From contig NZ_FOFF01000002.1 in assembly GCF_900110755.1 (NCBI RefSeq), positions 248,001 to 312,000 of the forward strand: a DNA stretch of 64,000 nt. The letters are read 5' to 3'. This document shows positions 9,366-18,246 of the stretch, piece after piece. Made by a program: the position numbers and the translations under genes. Under the pieces are notes generated by a model. It had not been told where the DNA came from. It saw only the letters and a program-made list of their open reading frames with translations, and did not search any database. The first letter of the stretch is position 1. Every line of letters begins with the position of its first letter. The DNA is from Streptomyces sp. yr375. Lineage in GTDB: Bacteria; Actinomycetota; Actinomycetes; Streptomycetales; Streptomycetaceae.

Positions 9366-9953
9366 TCACGCCACACCCCCCACCGTCTTCTTGCGGCGCA
9401 GGGCGTAGATGCCGGTGCCGGCGACCGCGAGGACGCCGAGTCCGGCGGCGGTCGTCGAGGGCCCGGCGAGGGCGCCGCCGCCGGTGTGCATGCCACCGCT
9501 GGGCTTGTCGTGCTCACCGCTCCAGCCGCCCGACTCCTCCTTGTCGCCGCTCCAGGAGTCGTTCTTGCCGTGCTCGCTGTCCTTCTCGGTGTCCTTGTCC
9601 TTGTACGTCTCCGGGTCGTACTTGGGGTCCTTGGCGGCCGCGCTGCCGCCGCTGGTGTCGTTCACCAGGGCGAGCGCGCCGCCGCCGGTGTGCACGCCGC
9701 CGTGCGGGGACTCGTGGCCCTCGTCCTTGCCGTGCTCCTTGCCGTGCTCCTTGTCCTCCTCCTTGCCCTCTTCCTTGCCGTGCTCCTTGCCGTGCGAGGA
9801 GTCCTCCTCCTTGGCGGTGGAGGAGCCGTCCTCCTTGCTGTAGGAGGAGGAGTCGTGCTCCCAGTCCCCGTCGGCGGCGTGGGCACCCGGGGCGCCGATG
9901 GCGAGGGCGGCCGAAGCCGCCGCGGTGGCCAGGATCATGCGAGCAGAACGCAT
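9366..9953 (-). CDS. Secreted, membrane-anchored HTGGGALA-repeat surface protein
   Basis: A 195-residue exported protein. The signal peptide covers residues 1-26 (MRSARMILATAAASAALA, cleavage after AHA). The mature chain is highly charged with Lys/Glu/His repeats (KEHGKEEGKEEDKEHGKEHG), and the motif HTGGGALA occurs twice, once mid-chain and once before the C-terminal anchor. The C-terminus is a hydrophobic helix followed by RRKK, like a sortase substrate but with no clear LPxTG or LAxTG motif. The ATG is chosen because GGAAGGA lies seven to eight bases upstream. Streptomyces encode several such proteins; the function is unknown, with a cell-wall surface role likely. Confidence 0.78.
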   Translation of the reverse strand: MRSARMILATAAASAALAIGAPGAHAADGDWEHDSSSYSKEDGSSTAKEEDSSHGKEHGKEEGKEEDKEHGKEHGKDEGHESPHGGVHTGGGALALVNDTSGGSAAAKDPKYDPETYKDKDTEKDSEHGKNDSWSGDKEESGGWSGEHDKPSGGMHTGGGALAGPSTTAAGLGVLAVAGTGIYALRRKKTVGGVA

Positions 9954-10253
9954 CTGATGGTCCTTCCGTCCCGACCGGGCAGCCGACACCTCGTCAGCTC
10001 ACAGGACCCGGTCCGACGTGATCCACCGTCAGCCAGCCGAGCGCCCGCCACCACTCGGGGCGCTCACCCGGGTGAACCGGCCCGTCCGGCCCGAGTTTTC
10101 CGCCGTCGATGCGTGTTTCCTTGAAGATCCACTCCAACGGCGTAGCGGAAAAACGATTCGCGGGGTGAAGGGGCGCGGCAGCCGGTCAACGCCGGGGCGA
10201 ACGCCGTGATCCTGGGCCAGGCATTCGGCCGATCCGATCAAAGGAGTCCCGCT
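9954..10253. other. Divergent intergenic region
   Basis: 300-bp gap between two divergently transcribed secreted-protein genes. It holds an inverted pair TTTTCCGC (10096-10103) / GCGGAAAA (10145-10152) separated by 41 bases in a locally AT-richer stretch, which may be regulatory. No further gene-like reading frame with a ribosome binding site was found. Confidence 0.5.
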
Positions 10254-10547
10254 GTGCGTGTTCGTCGTACGGTGCTCAGCACCCTAGCTGCCGTCGCTCT
10301 CGTGCTCACCTCGCTGGGCGCGGTGACCGCCGCGACCGCGGGCCCCGCGGCCGCGGACCCGTGCGGCTTCTACGAGACCGGCTCCGACGCCTACTACAAC
10401 CACTGCACGTCCGACGGCTCACGCGTGGTCATCAAGGTCGGGGTCGCGCTCGCGCCCGACTACGAGCGGTGCGTCGCACCCGGCAGGACCTGGCTGGGCT
10501 CGGCCGGCAGGATCCAGAGCGCCCACTACGCCGGCCGCACCTGCTGA
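10254..10547 (+). CDS. Small secreted DUF6355-like protein
   Basis: A 97-residue precursor with an N-terminal signal peptide (RVRRTVLSTLAAVALVL, cleavage around AAA near residue 35) and a mature domain of about 62 residues containing four cysteines that could form two disulfides. The sequence after the signal (DPCGFYETGSDAYYNHC) resembles the DUF6355 family, sometimes labelled a natural-product biosynthesis protein on weak grounds. GTG is chosen as start because AAGGAG lies seven bases upstream; an upstream in-frame ATG has no such site. It ends 15 bp from the convergent hydrolase gene. Confidence 0.78.
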   Translation: MRVRRTVLSTLAAVALVLTSLGAVTAATAGPAAADPCGFYETGSDAYYNHCTSDGSRVVIKVGVALAPDYERCVAPGRTWLGSAGRIQSAHYAGRTC

Positions 10548-10562
10548 CCGGCGCCCGCGTGT

Positions 10563-11411
10563 TCACTCCAGGACGGTGAGCAGGCGGGCGGCGAACTCCT
10601 TCGGGGACTCGACGGCTGCGAGGTGGCCGCCGGGGAACTCGACGAGTGCGCGGCCGAGGAGTTCCGCGAGGCGTGCGGCCGGTCCGTACAGGGGGAGTTG
10701 GCGGCGGGAGTCGCGCCCGGCGGCGGGCACCAGCTTGTGGGACACGGCCCGCAGCGCGTCGAGGTCGGGCACGGTCGAGGAGAACGGGACGAGCATGCGG
10801 CCCAGGAACACGGGCAGGTTGGCGTGCATCCGGGCCGCCATCTCCCGGATGCCGGGCGGCAGTTGCGTCGGCTGCGCGGGTTCCGGCCGCACCGCTCCGT
10901 CGGCCAGACCCTCGCCGAGCCGGGTCATGGCGGCACCGGCTCCTTCCGTGTGGAGAATCTCGCGGACCTCGGCGAACAGCGCGCGATGCGGGGCGGGGTC
11001 CGGCAGCAGTTCCAGCAACGGCGGTTCGTGCGCGACCACGTGGCGCAGCCGCTCCGGGTGCCGGGCCAGCAGGTCGACCGCGACGACGGCACCGGAACTG
11101 CAACCGAGGACGACCGCCTCCTCGTCGGGGCTCAGCAGATCGAGCAGCCGGCGGGCGTCGTCGCTCCACACCCGTACGTCTTCGTCGGCGCGCGGTGCGT
11201 CGGCGGGGCCGTCGAGCGGGCTGCGGGACAGGCCGCGCGGGTCGTAGGAGACCACCGTGTACCGACCGGCCACCTCGGGCGCAAGGCCCGCGTACAGCCC
11301 GGCGTCACCGGCGCCGCCGGGGATGAGCAGCAGGACGGGCCCGCTGCCCCGCGTCTCGTAGCGGAGGGTGGCACCGGGCACTTTCAGCAGGCCGGTACGG
11401 GGCGTGCTCAT
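10563..11411 (-). CDS. Alpha/beta hydrolase
   Basis: Cytoplasmic hydrolase of 282 residues. The oxyanion region is LLLIPGGAGDAGLYAGLAP, the nucleophile elbow GCSSGA carries serine, and the late GGHLA histidine fits the triad. It resembles epoxide-hydrolase or chloroperoxidase-like enzymes; the substrate is not readable. AGGAGC six bases before the ATG supports the start (MSTPRTG). The upstream region, 11465-11508, contains two clear dyads close to the likely promoter, so it appears to be regulated, but no regulator gene is adjacent. Confidence 0.85.
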   Translation of the reverse strand: MSTPRTGLLKVPGATLRYETRGSGPVLLLIPGGAGDAGLYAGLAPEVAGRYTVVSYDPRGLSRSPLDGPADAPRADEDVRVWSDDARRLLDLLSPDEEAVVLGCSSGAVVAVDLLARHPERLRHVVAHEPPLLELLPDPAPHRALFAEVREILHTEGAGAAMTRLGEGLADGAVRPEPAQPTQLPPGIREMAARMHANLPVFLGRMLVPFSSTVPDLDALRAVSHKLVPAAGRDSRRQLPLYGPAARLAELLGRALVEFPGGHLAAVESPKEFAARLLTVLE

Positions 11412-11464
11412 CGCTTGCTCCTGTGGGGTCGGGTACGAGTTCCGGCTTCGCATACGCCGCGCCC

Positions 11465-11479
11465 AGGCATGCCATGCCT
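11465..11479. promoter_or_regulatory. Palindromic operator candidate upstream of the hydrolase
   Basis: Perfect 15-bp dyad AGGCATG-C-CATGCCT, 54 bp before the hydrolase start. It runs into a second inverted pair, CCTAG / CTAGG, spanning 11477-11491. No cognate regulator gene is next to it. Confidence 0.6.
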
Positions 11480-11494
11480 AGGGCCTCTAGGTTG

Positions 11495-11508
11495 GATGCT
11501 AGTGCATC
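11495..11508. promoter_or_regulatory. Second dyad upstream of the hydrolase
   Basis: Inverted repeat GATGC-TAGT-GCATC, 16 bp from the first dyad. Together they occupy most of the 170-bp gap between the hydrolase and the next gene, and could be a two-site operator for one dimeric repressor. Confidence 0.45.
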
Positions 11509-11581
11509 ATGGTTGCGTATTGCCGTCCCGTAACCGAGCCCTGGTGCCCGGCCGTTCGTCGTGCGGCCGTCGCGCGGGCCG

Positions 11582-12523
11582 TCAGGGGGTTCGGGTGCGG
11601 CGTACGAGGTCGGCGGCGGCCTCCGGCCACTCGGGGTGGGTGAAGGTGAAGCCCGCGTCGAGGAGTCGGCCGGGGGTGACGCGGCGGCTCTTGAAGAGCA
11701 GTTCGGTGTCGGAGCGCAGGGCGAAGGCGCCGAGTTCGGCCATCCAGCGTGTCGCGGGCAGGCCGAACGGGACCCCGGACGCGCGGCGCAGGGCGCGCAT
11801 GAAGGCGCGGTGGGGGAGGGGAGCGGGGGCGGCCAGGTTCACCGGTCCGGCGAGGTCGTCGCGGGCGACGAGGAACTCGACGGCGCGGACGAAGTCGTGG
11901 TCGTGGATCCACGACACGTACTGCGCGCCGCCCGCGACCGGCCCGCCGAGCCCGAGCCGGGCCAGCCGCAGCAGGACGTCGAACACCCCGCCCCGGTCCG
12001 GGCTCATCACCATCGCGGCGCGCAGGGCCACCTTGCGGGTGTGCGGGGTGTCGGCCCGCTCCTGCTCCCGCTCCCAGGCGGTCGCGATGTCGACGCTGCG
12101 GCTCCAGTAGGCCGGGACGCCGGGTTCGGCGCCGCCGATCACGCCGGTCGCCTCGTCGTTGGGGTCGTCGAACCGGTGGGCGTAGACGGTGGCGGTGCTC
12201 ATCTGGAGCCACACCCTCGGTGGCCGCGCGGCGGCGGCGATCGCCTCGCCGACCACCCGTGTCGAATCCACCCGCGAGTCCATCATGGCCTTCAGGTTGG
12301 CGGGGGTGTAGCGGCAACTGACGCTGCGGCCCGCCAGGTTGACCACGAGGTCACTGCCGTCGACCACCTCCGTCCAGGGGCCGGGCGTCCTGCCGTCCCA
12401 CCGGACCTCGCCCCGGCCGGCGGGCCGCCTGCTCAGTACCACGACCTCATGCCCGGCAGCGGTCAGCGCACGGCGCAGCACGGTCCCCATTTGCCCGGTC
12501 CCGCCCGGCAGCACGATCTTCAT
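11582..12523 (-). CDS. TIGR01777/YfcH-type NAD(P)-binding epimerase-like protein
   Basis: A 313-residue extended-SDR protein. The Rossmann motif GGTGQMG starts at residue 7, a sugar-epimerase-like middle follows, and a C-terminal DUF1731-type segment (LRSDTELLFKSRRVTPGRLLDAGF) identifies the TIGR01777 subgroup. These proteins bind NADP but their physiological reaction is unknown in most bacteria. A 16-bp palindrome 65 bp upstream is the likely control site. The gene is preceded by a 119-bp gap and read in the same direction as its neighbours, but spacing suggests it has its own promoter. Confidence 0.86.
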   Translation of the reverse strand: MKIVLPGGTGQMGTVLRRALTAAGHEVVVLSRRPAGRGEVRWDGRTPGPWTEVVDGSDLVVNLAGRSVSCRYTPANLKAMMDSRVDSTRVVGEAIAAAARPPRVWLQMSTATVYAHRFDDPNDEATGVIGGAEPGVPAYWSRSVDIATAWEREQERADTPHTRKVALRAAMVMSPDRGGVFDVLLRLARLGLGGPVAGGAQYVSWIHDHDFVRAVEFLVARDDLAGPVNLAAPAPLPHRAFMRALRRASGVPFGLPATRWMAELGAFALRSDTELLFKSRRVTPGRLLDAGFTFTHPEWPEAAADLVRRTRTP

Positions 12524-12587
12524 CGGTAAGGCCCCCTTCGTCGGCGATCGTCGTCCGATCGGCTCGCGAAGAGGACCCTACCCCTGA

Positions 12588-12603
12588 TTTGAACGCGTTC
12601 AAA
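12588..12603. promoter_or_regulatory. Perfect 16-bp palindrome upstream of the epimerase-like gene
   Basis: TTTGAACGCGTTCAAA, fully self-complementary and AT-flanked in a GC-rich region, 65 bp before the start of the epimerase-like gene and 39 bp after the amine-oxidase stop. TTGAAC-NN-GTTCAA is a form seen for several TetR-family operators. The regulator is not adjacent. Confidence 0.7.
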
Positions 12604-12642
12604 ACCCCTGTGGGGTCGTGGGCCGGTCGTGGGCCGGGCGGC

Positions 12643-14727
12643 TCAGCCCAGGTGCACCTCCAGTGCGGCCCGCACCCCCGACTCCAGCGCGCCCTCGATC
12701 CACGACGGCTTGACCGAGGTGTGGTCCCCCGCGAAGTGCAGCGGCCCCTCGGGGGTGCGGATGGCGGTCAGCAGCTCCGTGTGCTGGCCGGGGAGCAGGA
12801 CGGACGCCTCCCCGTAGGCGTACGGGTCGCGCAGCCAGCTCTGGGTGCGGCCCGCGCCCGTGTAGAACACCTCGACGCGCTGGCCGTAGACCTGCTGAAG
12901 TCCGCGCAGGGCGTGCGGGTAGCGCGCGTCGTCGTCCAGGGAGTCCCAGCGGGAGGCGTCGTCGGCCCAACTGTAGGAGGCGAGGACGACACCGCCCTGG
13001 CTGCCGTCGACCGGATGGGACGGGTTGATCATGAACCGGTTGGAGTTGTCGGAGACCGAGCCCCCGCCGACGATGTGCGCCGCCTCGGGCTGGTCACGGG
13101 TGGCCCACCGGTTGGCGGCGTAGTGCACCCGCTGCCCCGGCGTGATGTGGCCGGCCGGCACCGACGGGTGCACGCCCAGCAGACTCCCGTCGGCCGGCGC
13201 CTTCCCCGACCGGTAGTCCTCGTACAACCCCGGGCGCACGGCGTTCAGTTCACGCTTCCAGTCCGCCTCGGAGAACTCCCACCAGCGGCGCCCGAACTCC
13301 AGCAGCACCTTGGTCGCGCTGTCGTAGTGCAGCTCCGCCACGGCACGCCGCTTCTTGTACGACATCAGCGGGCTGACCTGCACCTGCCGCAGCCCCGAGA
13401 ACGGCACCGTGACGATCGCGAGGTCGGCGGTGAACTCCTCGCGCACCACCTTTCCGCCGCGCCCCTCGGAGACGGTGTCGATCCACACGTGCGGCCCGTC
13501 GGCACGGACGTGGGAGGTGTCGTCGTCGCCCTGGCGGTCCGGCGACCAGTACTCGATGTGCGTCGCGCGCCGGTCGAGCCGCAGCACGTCGGCGACCTCC
13601 TTCAGCAGCGCGTCCGGGAGCGTGGCCGTACCCCCGACCAGCTCCCAGAACTCGGTGTCCGCGCTGATCAGCGAGGCGCTGATGAAGCTGTGGATGAACG
13701 AAAGCGGCAGCCGGGAGGTGAGGTTCTCCAGCGTGCCGACCAGGTCGACGGTCCGTTCGTCGAGGCCCGCCTCCTCGGTCAGGAACCGGTACATCGACCA
13801 GTCCCCGAACCGCTGCACCACCCGCGCCCACCCCCGCACCCGCTCCGGCAGCGGCTTGTCGACCCGCCTGCCGTCGGAGCCCAGGGTGCTGAACTCGTCG
13901 CGTACGGGATCCAGGGCCGCGCGCAGGATGGCCCCGGACGGTGTGTCCCAGTACTTACGGGGCACGCCGAAGGACCGGTTGACCTTGCGCGGCGACTTCG
14001 CGTACGCGGAGCGGCGCACGCGCACGCCGTTGACGTGCAGCCAGGCGTTGTTGACGGGCTTGCCGTCCGCGTCGACGTCCACCAGGTAGAACGGGCGCTT
14101 TTTGACGCCGAGTTGGGCGATCAGGCCCATCACCAGCGGATGGCTGCCCGGGATCCGCATGGCGCCCGCCTCCGCGTACTGGCGCGCGTCGGCGAACGCC
14201 TGCGCCGCCTGCTCGTGGCCGCCGGTGCGGAAGGTCTTGACACGGCCGCCGACCCGGTTGCCGTTGGCCTCCACGAGGGTGACGTGGTGTCCTGCCCGCT
14301 TCAGCAGCCAGGCGGCCACCAGTCCGGCCGGCCCGGCACCGACCACGAGCACCTTCTTCGCGGTCTTCGTCCCCGCCCGCGGCAGACCGCCGGCGAGAAC
14401 CTTCTCGTATCCCGGCACGAGCGGCCGGTCGTCCTTGTCGACCACCAGCAGTGCTCGGGCGACGGCCAGGCAGGTCGCCCAGTCGGCGGTGGATTTCGGC
14501 GGGCAGGCGGGCTGCCGGAGCTGCTGGGGTCGGGCCGCCGCGGCCGGGGCGGCGACCGTGAGCGCGGCGACCGAGGCCACGGAGGCGGCGGTCGTCGCCG
14601 TGGCCGCGGCGAACCGCCGACGCGAGAGCGGGCCGGGTTCCACCACGGATGCGGGGCCGACGGATGCGGGGTCTACGGGCGCTGGGGCTACGGATGCGGG
14701 GTCTACAGATGTGCGCGAAGTGTCCAT
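12643..14727 (-). CDS. Tat-exported flavin monoamine oxidase / L-amino-acid oxidase-like protein
   Basis: A 694-residue flavoprotein. The N-terminus has the twin-arginine sequence SRRRFAAA (about residue 35) followed by an Ala/Val hydrophobic stretch, so export of the folded enzyme is expected. The FAD-binding motif VVGAGPAG is at 128-135 with the expected acidic residue at the end of the second strand ([12 protein letters not shown]). The C-terminal FAD segment [21 protein letters not shown] is typical of L-amino-acid and polyamine oxidases. The reaction is oxidative deamination releasing peroxide and ammonia, and the substrate is uncertain. Before the Tat motif, VDPAS-type repeats reflect a short DNA tandem repeat. 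Start M (MDTSRTS) follows an upstream frame with no signal-like sequence. Confidence 0.88.
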   Translation of the reverse strand: MDTSRTSVDPASVAPAPVDPASVGPASVVEPGPLSRRRFAAATATTAASVASVAALTVAAPAAAARPQQLRQPACPPKSTADWATCLAVARALLVVDKDDRPLVPGYEKVLAGGLPRAGTKTAKKVLVVGAGPAGLVAAWLLKRAGHHVTLVEANGNRVGGRVKTFRTGGHEQAAQAFADARQYAEAGAMRIPGSHPLVMGLIAQLGVKKRPFYLVDVDADGKPVNNAWLHVNGVRVRRSAYAKSPRKVNRSFGVPRKYWDTPSGAILRAALDPVRDEFSTLGSDGRRVDKPLPERVRGWARVVQRFGDWSMYRFLTEEAGLDERTVDLVGTLENLTSRLPLSFIHSFISASLISADTEFWELVGGTATLPDALLKEVADVLRLDRRATHIEYWSPDRQGDDDTSHVRADGPHVWIDTVSEGRGGKVVREEFTADLAIVTVPFSGLRQVQVSPLMSYKKRRAVAELHYDSATKVLLEFGRRWWEFSEADWKRELNAVRPGLYEDYRSGKAPADGSLLGVHPSVPAGHITPGQRVHYAANRWATRDQPEAAHIVGGGSVSDNSNRFMINPSHPVDGSQGGVVLASYSWADDASRWDSLDDDARYPHALRGLQQVYGQRVEVFYTGAGRTQSWLRDPYAYGEASVLLPGQHTELLTAIRTPEGPLHFAGDHTSVKPSWIEGALESGVRAALEVHLG

Positions 14728-15005
14728 ATGCCCTGGATACGGGCCTGGTCGAGGGCGGTGTGCCACTCCGACGGATCATCACCTGAACGTGTAAGCGCAT
14801 CGACCGTCCCCGTGCAACCGGCAGGCGGGCCAAGGTGGTTTGAGCCAGGCGTCCGCAGTTATCAGGTCAAGCGTCCCGGACTATTGACTCGGAACGCGTC
14901 TGTCGCGATCCTCATCCCACCTATCTTGCGTCGGTCATGACAAACCCATGGGCAGTCAAAACGCCCTAGTCGACCGCGCCTTCCGTCGACCGAGGGACGT
15001 GGGCT

Positions 15006-17066
15006 GTGACCATGACCGGACGCCCGTACCGCAGGCGCAGAGACGTCACCGTCGTCTCGCTGCTGCTTCTCGTGCTGGCCACGATCCTCGGCCCGACGCC
15101 GAGTTCGGCGGCGGGTGCGGAGTGGTGGACGCCGACCGCGCGGCCGAACCCCGACTCGCAGATCGACGTGACCGGTGCGCCGTTCACCGGGACCAACGCG
15201 GCGGGCGAGGTGCGCGGGTTCGTCGACGCGCACAACCACCTGCTCTCCAACGAGGCCTTCGGCGGGCGGCTGATCTGCGGCAAGGTGTTCTCCGAGGCGG
15301 GCGTCGCCGACGCGCTCAAGGACTGTCCCGAGCACTACCCGGACGGCTCGCTCGCGCTCTTCGACTACATCACGCACGGCGGCGACGGGAAGCACGACCC
15401 GGTCGGCTGGCCGACGTTCAAGGACTGGCCGGCCTACGACTCGATGACCCACCAGGCGAACTACTACGCGTGGGTGGAGCGGGCCTGGCGCGGCGGGCAG
15501 CGGGTGCTCGTCAACGATCTGGTCACCAACGGCATGATCTGCTCCATCTACCCGTTCAAGGACCGCAGTTGTGACGAGATGACGTCGATCCGCCTCCAGG
15601 CGAAGCTGGCCTACGACCTCCAGGCCTACGTCGACACGATGTACGGCGGCACCGGAAAGGGCTGGTTCCGGATCGTCCTGGACAGCGCGCAGGCGCGGGA
15701 CGTCGTCAAGCAGGGCAAACTCGCGGTCGTGCTCGGCGTCGAGACCTCCGAGCCGTTCGGCTGCAAGCAGATCCTGGACATCGCGCAGTGCAGCAAGTCC
15801 GACATCGACAAGGGCCTGGACGAGCTGTACGGGCTGGGCGTGCGCAGCATGTTCCTGTGCCACAAGTTCGACAACGCGCTGTGCGGCGTCCGCTTCGACG
15901 AGGGCGGCCTCGGAACGGCCATCAACGTCGGCCAGTTCCTGTCGACCGGCACCTTCTGGCAGACCGAGAAGTGCACCGGCCCGCAGCACGACAACCCCAT
16001 CGGCGACGCCGCCAGCGCGGCGGAGTCGGACCTGCCGGCGGGCACGGACGTGCCGTCGTACGACGCGACCGCGCAGTGCAACAAGCGCGGGCTCACCGCG
16101 CTCGGCGAGTACGCCGTGCGCGGAATGATGCAGCGCAAGATGATGCTCGAGATCGACCACATGAGCGTCAAGGCCACCGGCCGGGTGCTCGACATGTTCG
16201 AGGCGGCGAACTACCCCGGCGTGCTGTCCTCGCACAGTTGGATGGACCTGAACTGGACCGAGCGGGTCTACGCGCTCGGCGGTTTCGTCGCCCAGTACAT
16301 GCACGGCTCCGAGGCGTTCGCCGCCGAAGCGAAGCGCACGAACGCGCTGCGCGACAAGTACGGCGTGGGCTACGGCTACGGCACCGACTTCAACGGCATC
16401 GGCGACCACCCCGCCCCGCGCGGCGCGAACGCCGCCGACAAGGTCACGTACCCCTTCAAGAGCGTCGACGGCGGCTCCGTCATCGACAGACTGACCACCG
16501 GGCAGCGGACGTTCGACGTCAACACCGACGGCGCGGCGCACGTCGGCATGATCCCGGACTGGATCGAGGACATCCGGCTTGTCGGCGGCCAGGACGTGGT
16601 CGACGACCTGTTCCGGGGCGCCGAGTCCTACCTCGACACCTGGGGCGCGGCCGAGCACCACCAGGCCGGCGTCAACCTCGCCAAGGGCGCTGCGGCGACG
16701 GCCAGTTACTCGGAGACGAACCCGGTCACCAGCTACGCGCCGGGCCGGGCCGTGGACGGCGACACCGACACCCGCTGGGCCAGTGACTGGAAGGACGACC
16801 AGTGGCTGAGCATCGACCTGGGCGCGACCAACCTGGTCAAGCGGGTCACGCTCGACTGGGAGCGCGCGTACGGGAAGTCGTACCGCGTCGAGCTGTCCAC
16901 CGACGGCGTGAACTGGCAGACCGCCTGGTCCACCACCGCCGGTGACGGCGGCCTGGACACCGCGTCCTTCACCGGCACGCCCGCCCGCTATGTCCGGATG
17001 CACGGTCTGCAGCGCGGCACGGACTGGGGATACTCGCTGTACGAGGTGGGCGTCTACAGCAGTTGA
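15006..17066 (+). CDS. Secreted M19 dipeptidase-like metallohydrolase with C-terminal F5/8C domain
   Basis: A 686-residue exported protein. The signal peptide covers about residues 1-36 (basic RPYRRRR, then VVSLLLLVLATIL). The catalytic region has FVDAHNHL near residue 70, a DHMS motif and SHSWMD further on, which resemble the metal ligands of membrane-dipeptidase/amidohydrolase enzymes. The last 135 residues (from NLAKGAAATASYSE) form a discoidin-type F5/8C carbohydrate-binding domain, with DGDTDTRWASDW as its signature. It probably binds a polysaccharide or cell wall and cleaves a small substrate nearby. GTG at 15006 or ATG at 15012 may be the start. The next gene, a TetR regulator, starts 34 bp downstream. 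Confidence 0.82.
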   Translation: MTMTGRPYRRRRDVTVVSLLLLVLATILGPTPSSAAGAEWWTPTARPNPDSQIDVTGAPFTGTNAAGEVRGFVDAHNHLLSNEAFGGRLICGKVFSEAGVADALKDCPEHYPDGSLALFDYITHGGDGKHDPVGWPTFKDWPAYDSMTHQANYYAWVERAWRGGQRVLVNDLVTNGMICSIYPFKDRSCDEMTSIRLQAKLAYDLQAYVDTMYGGTGKGWFRIVLDSAQARDVVKQGKLAVVLGVETSEPFGCKQILDIAQCSKSDIDKGLDELYGLGVRSMFLCHKFDNALCGVRFDEGGLGTAINVGQFLSTGTFWQTEKCTGPQHDNPIGDAASAAESDLPAGTDVPSYDATAQCNKRGLTALGEYAVRGMMQRKMMLEIDHMSVKATGRVLDMFEAANYPGVLSSHSWMDLNWTERVYALGGFVAQYMHGSEAFAAEAKRTNALRDKYGVGYGYGTDFNGIGDHPAPRGANAADKVTYPFKSVDGGSVIDRLTTGQRTFDVNTDGAAHVGMIPDWIEDIRLVGGQDVVDDLFRGAESYLDTWGAAEHHQAGVNLAKGAAATASYSETNPVTSYAPGRAVDGDTDTRWASDWKDDQWLSIDLGATNLVKRVTLDWERAYGKSYRVELSTDGVNWQTAWSTTAGDGGLDTASFTGTPARYVRMHGLQRGTDWGYSLYEVGVYSS

Positions 17067-17100
17067 CGCGCGCCGGGAGACGAACGCGAGGGACACGCGG

Positions 17101-17712
17101 ATGACGCGGATGACACGGATGCCGTCGGCCGAGCGCCGCCGACAGCTCACGGCGGCGGCGATCAGGGCGATGGCGCGGGACGGCGTCGCCGGCACGACGA
17201 CCCGGTCCATCGCCGCCGAGGCGGGCGTGTCCCTCAGCGTCTTCCACTACTGCTTCGACTCCAAGCAGGCACTCGTCGAGTCGGTCATCACGAGCATCAC
17301 CGACGAGTACGTGAGCGTGGTGAAGGAGGCGTTGCGGCCCCGGGCGACTCTCGAGGAGACCGTCCGGGCCGGCTTCCAGGCGTACTGGGACCACGTCCGC
17401 GCCCACCCCGACGCGCACCTGCTGACGTACGAACTCACCCAGTACGCGCTGCGCCGGCCGGGGTTCGAACAACTGGCGCGACGGCAGTACGAGTTGTACG
17501 GCGACGCGTACACCGAGCTCATCGAGCAGCTCAGCGCGAGCATGAACCTCCGACTGCGCGTGCCCGTCGCGGTGTTGGCCCGCTACCTGGCCGCGATGAC
17601 CGACGGCCTGACCCTCAACTACCTCGTGCTCGGCGACGCGGACGTCTGGACCGGCGTCCTCGACACGGTCACCGCGCACATCGGGAGCCTGGTCGTGGCC
17701 GACGCCCCCTGA
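17101..17712 (+). CDS. TetR-family transcriptional regulator
   Basis: A 203-residue repressor-type protein. The N-terminal helix-turn-helix lies in TTTRSIAAEAGVSLSVFHYC (about residues 37-56), followed by an all-helical ligand-binding domain. Three in-frame ATGs (MTRMTRM) occur at the start; the first is used, with GAGG nine bases upstream. It is read in the same direction as the M19-F5/8C gene, 34 bp after it, and may regulate it. Its stop is 12 bp from the convergent M23-like gene. Confidence 0.85.
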   Translation: MTRMTRMPSAERRRQLTAAAIRAMARDGVAGTTTRSIAAEAGVSLSVFHYCFDSKQALVESVITSITDEYVSVVKEALRPRATLEETVRAGFQAYWDHVRAHPDAHLLTYELTQYALRRPGFEQLARRQYELYGDAYTELIEQLSASMNLRLRVPVAVLARYLAAMTDGLTLNYLVLGDADVWTGVLDTVTAHIGSLVVADAP

Positions 17713-17724
17713 CCCGGGGCGGGT

Positions 17725-18246
17725 TCAGAGCGAGGGCGGCGAACCGTCCTGGTTGAAGGTGACCGGGGTGACCGCCTCGGAGTTCGCCGTGTCCAGGAAC
17801 ATCCGGTACAGGTCCACCCCCTGGTACTGGCCGCCGGGCGCGCCGCCGATGATCTCGACCAGCGCCATGTGCAGATGCGACGAGGTGCCGGCGATCTCGT
17901 ACACCTCGCCCAGCACATCCCCGCGGGACACCTGTGAGCCGACGGTCAGTCCGGCCGGGACGTTCGTGACGTGCGTGTAGAAGCCGCCCATCTCGTCGTT
18001 GGGGGCGCGCATGAACAACTGCGCGCCGTAGACCTTGGCGCTGTCGGCCGAGGGGTCGTGCGGGCTGTACTTGGTGATGTGGGCGTCGAAGGCGGCGCGC
18101 ACCGGAGTGCCGGCGCCCGCGGCGAGGTCCATGCCGTACTGGATGTACCAGTTCTCGGACTGGTGGCCGCCCTCGCCGGGACCGCCCAGGGCGCCGACGA
18201 AACCGGCGGGGAGCGGGTTCGACACATCGATGGTGAATGCGGACAT
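17725..18246 (-). CDS. M23 (LytM-type) peptidase-like protein with an altered metal ligand, no signal peptide
   Basis: A 173-residue single-domain protein of the M23 endopeptidase fold. It keeps the Asp (D40, in QYGMDLAAGAGTPV), H92 (FYTHVTN) and the H124-x-H126 pair (SSHLHM), but the first ligand, normally His in HxxxD, is Gln36. It is therefore perhaps inactive, or uses another residue (H28 is close). No signal peptide or transmembrane segment is visible, so it must stay in the cytoplasm or leave by a non-Sec route. It lies at the downstream edge of the contractile injection system genes, making it a candidate cargo or lysin (inference). The start ATG has AAGGGG seven bases upstream within a long purine-rich leader. 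Confidence 0.75.
   Translation of the reverse strand: MSAFTIDVSNPLPAGFVGALGGPGEGGHQSENWYIQYGMDLAAGAGTPVRAAFDAHITKYSPHDPSADSAKVYGAQLFMRAPNDEMGGFYTHVTNVPAGLTVGSQVSRGDVLGEVYEIAGTSSHLHMALVEIIGGAPGGQYQGVDLYRMFLDTANSEAVTPVTFNQDGSPPSL

Noticed and set aside
14728..15005. Promoter elements for the amine oxidase and M19 genes
   Set aside because: A TTGACT hexamer near 14884 has no good -10 partner at proper spacing, so no promoter was called.
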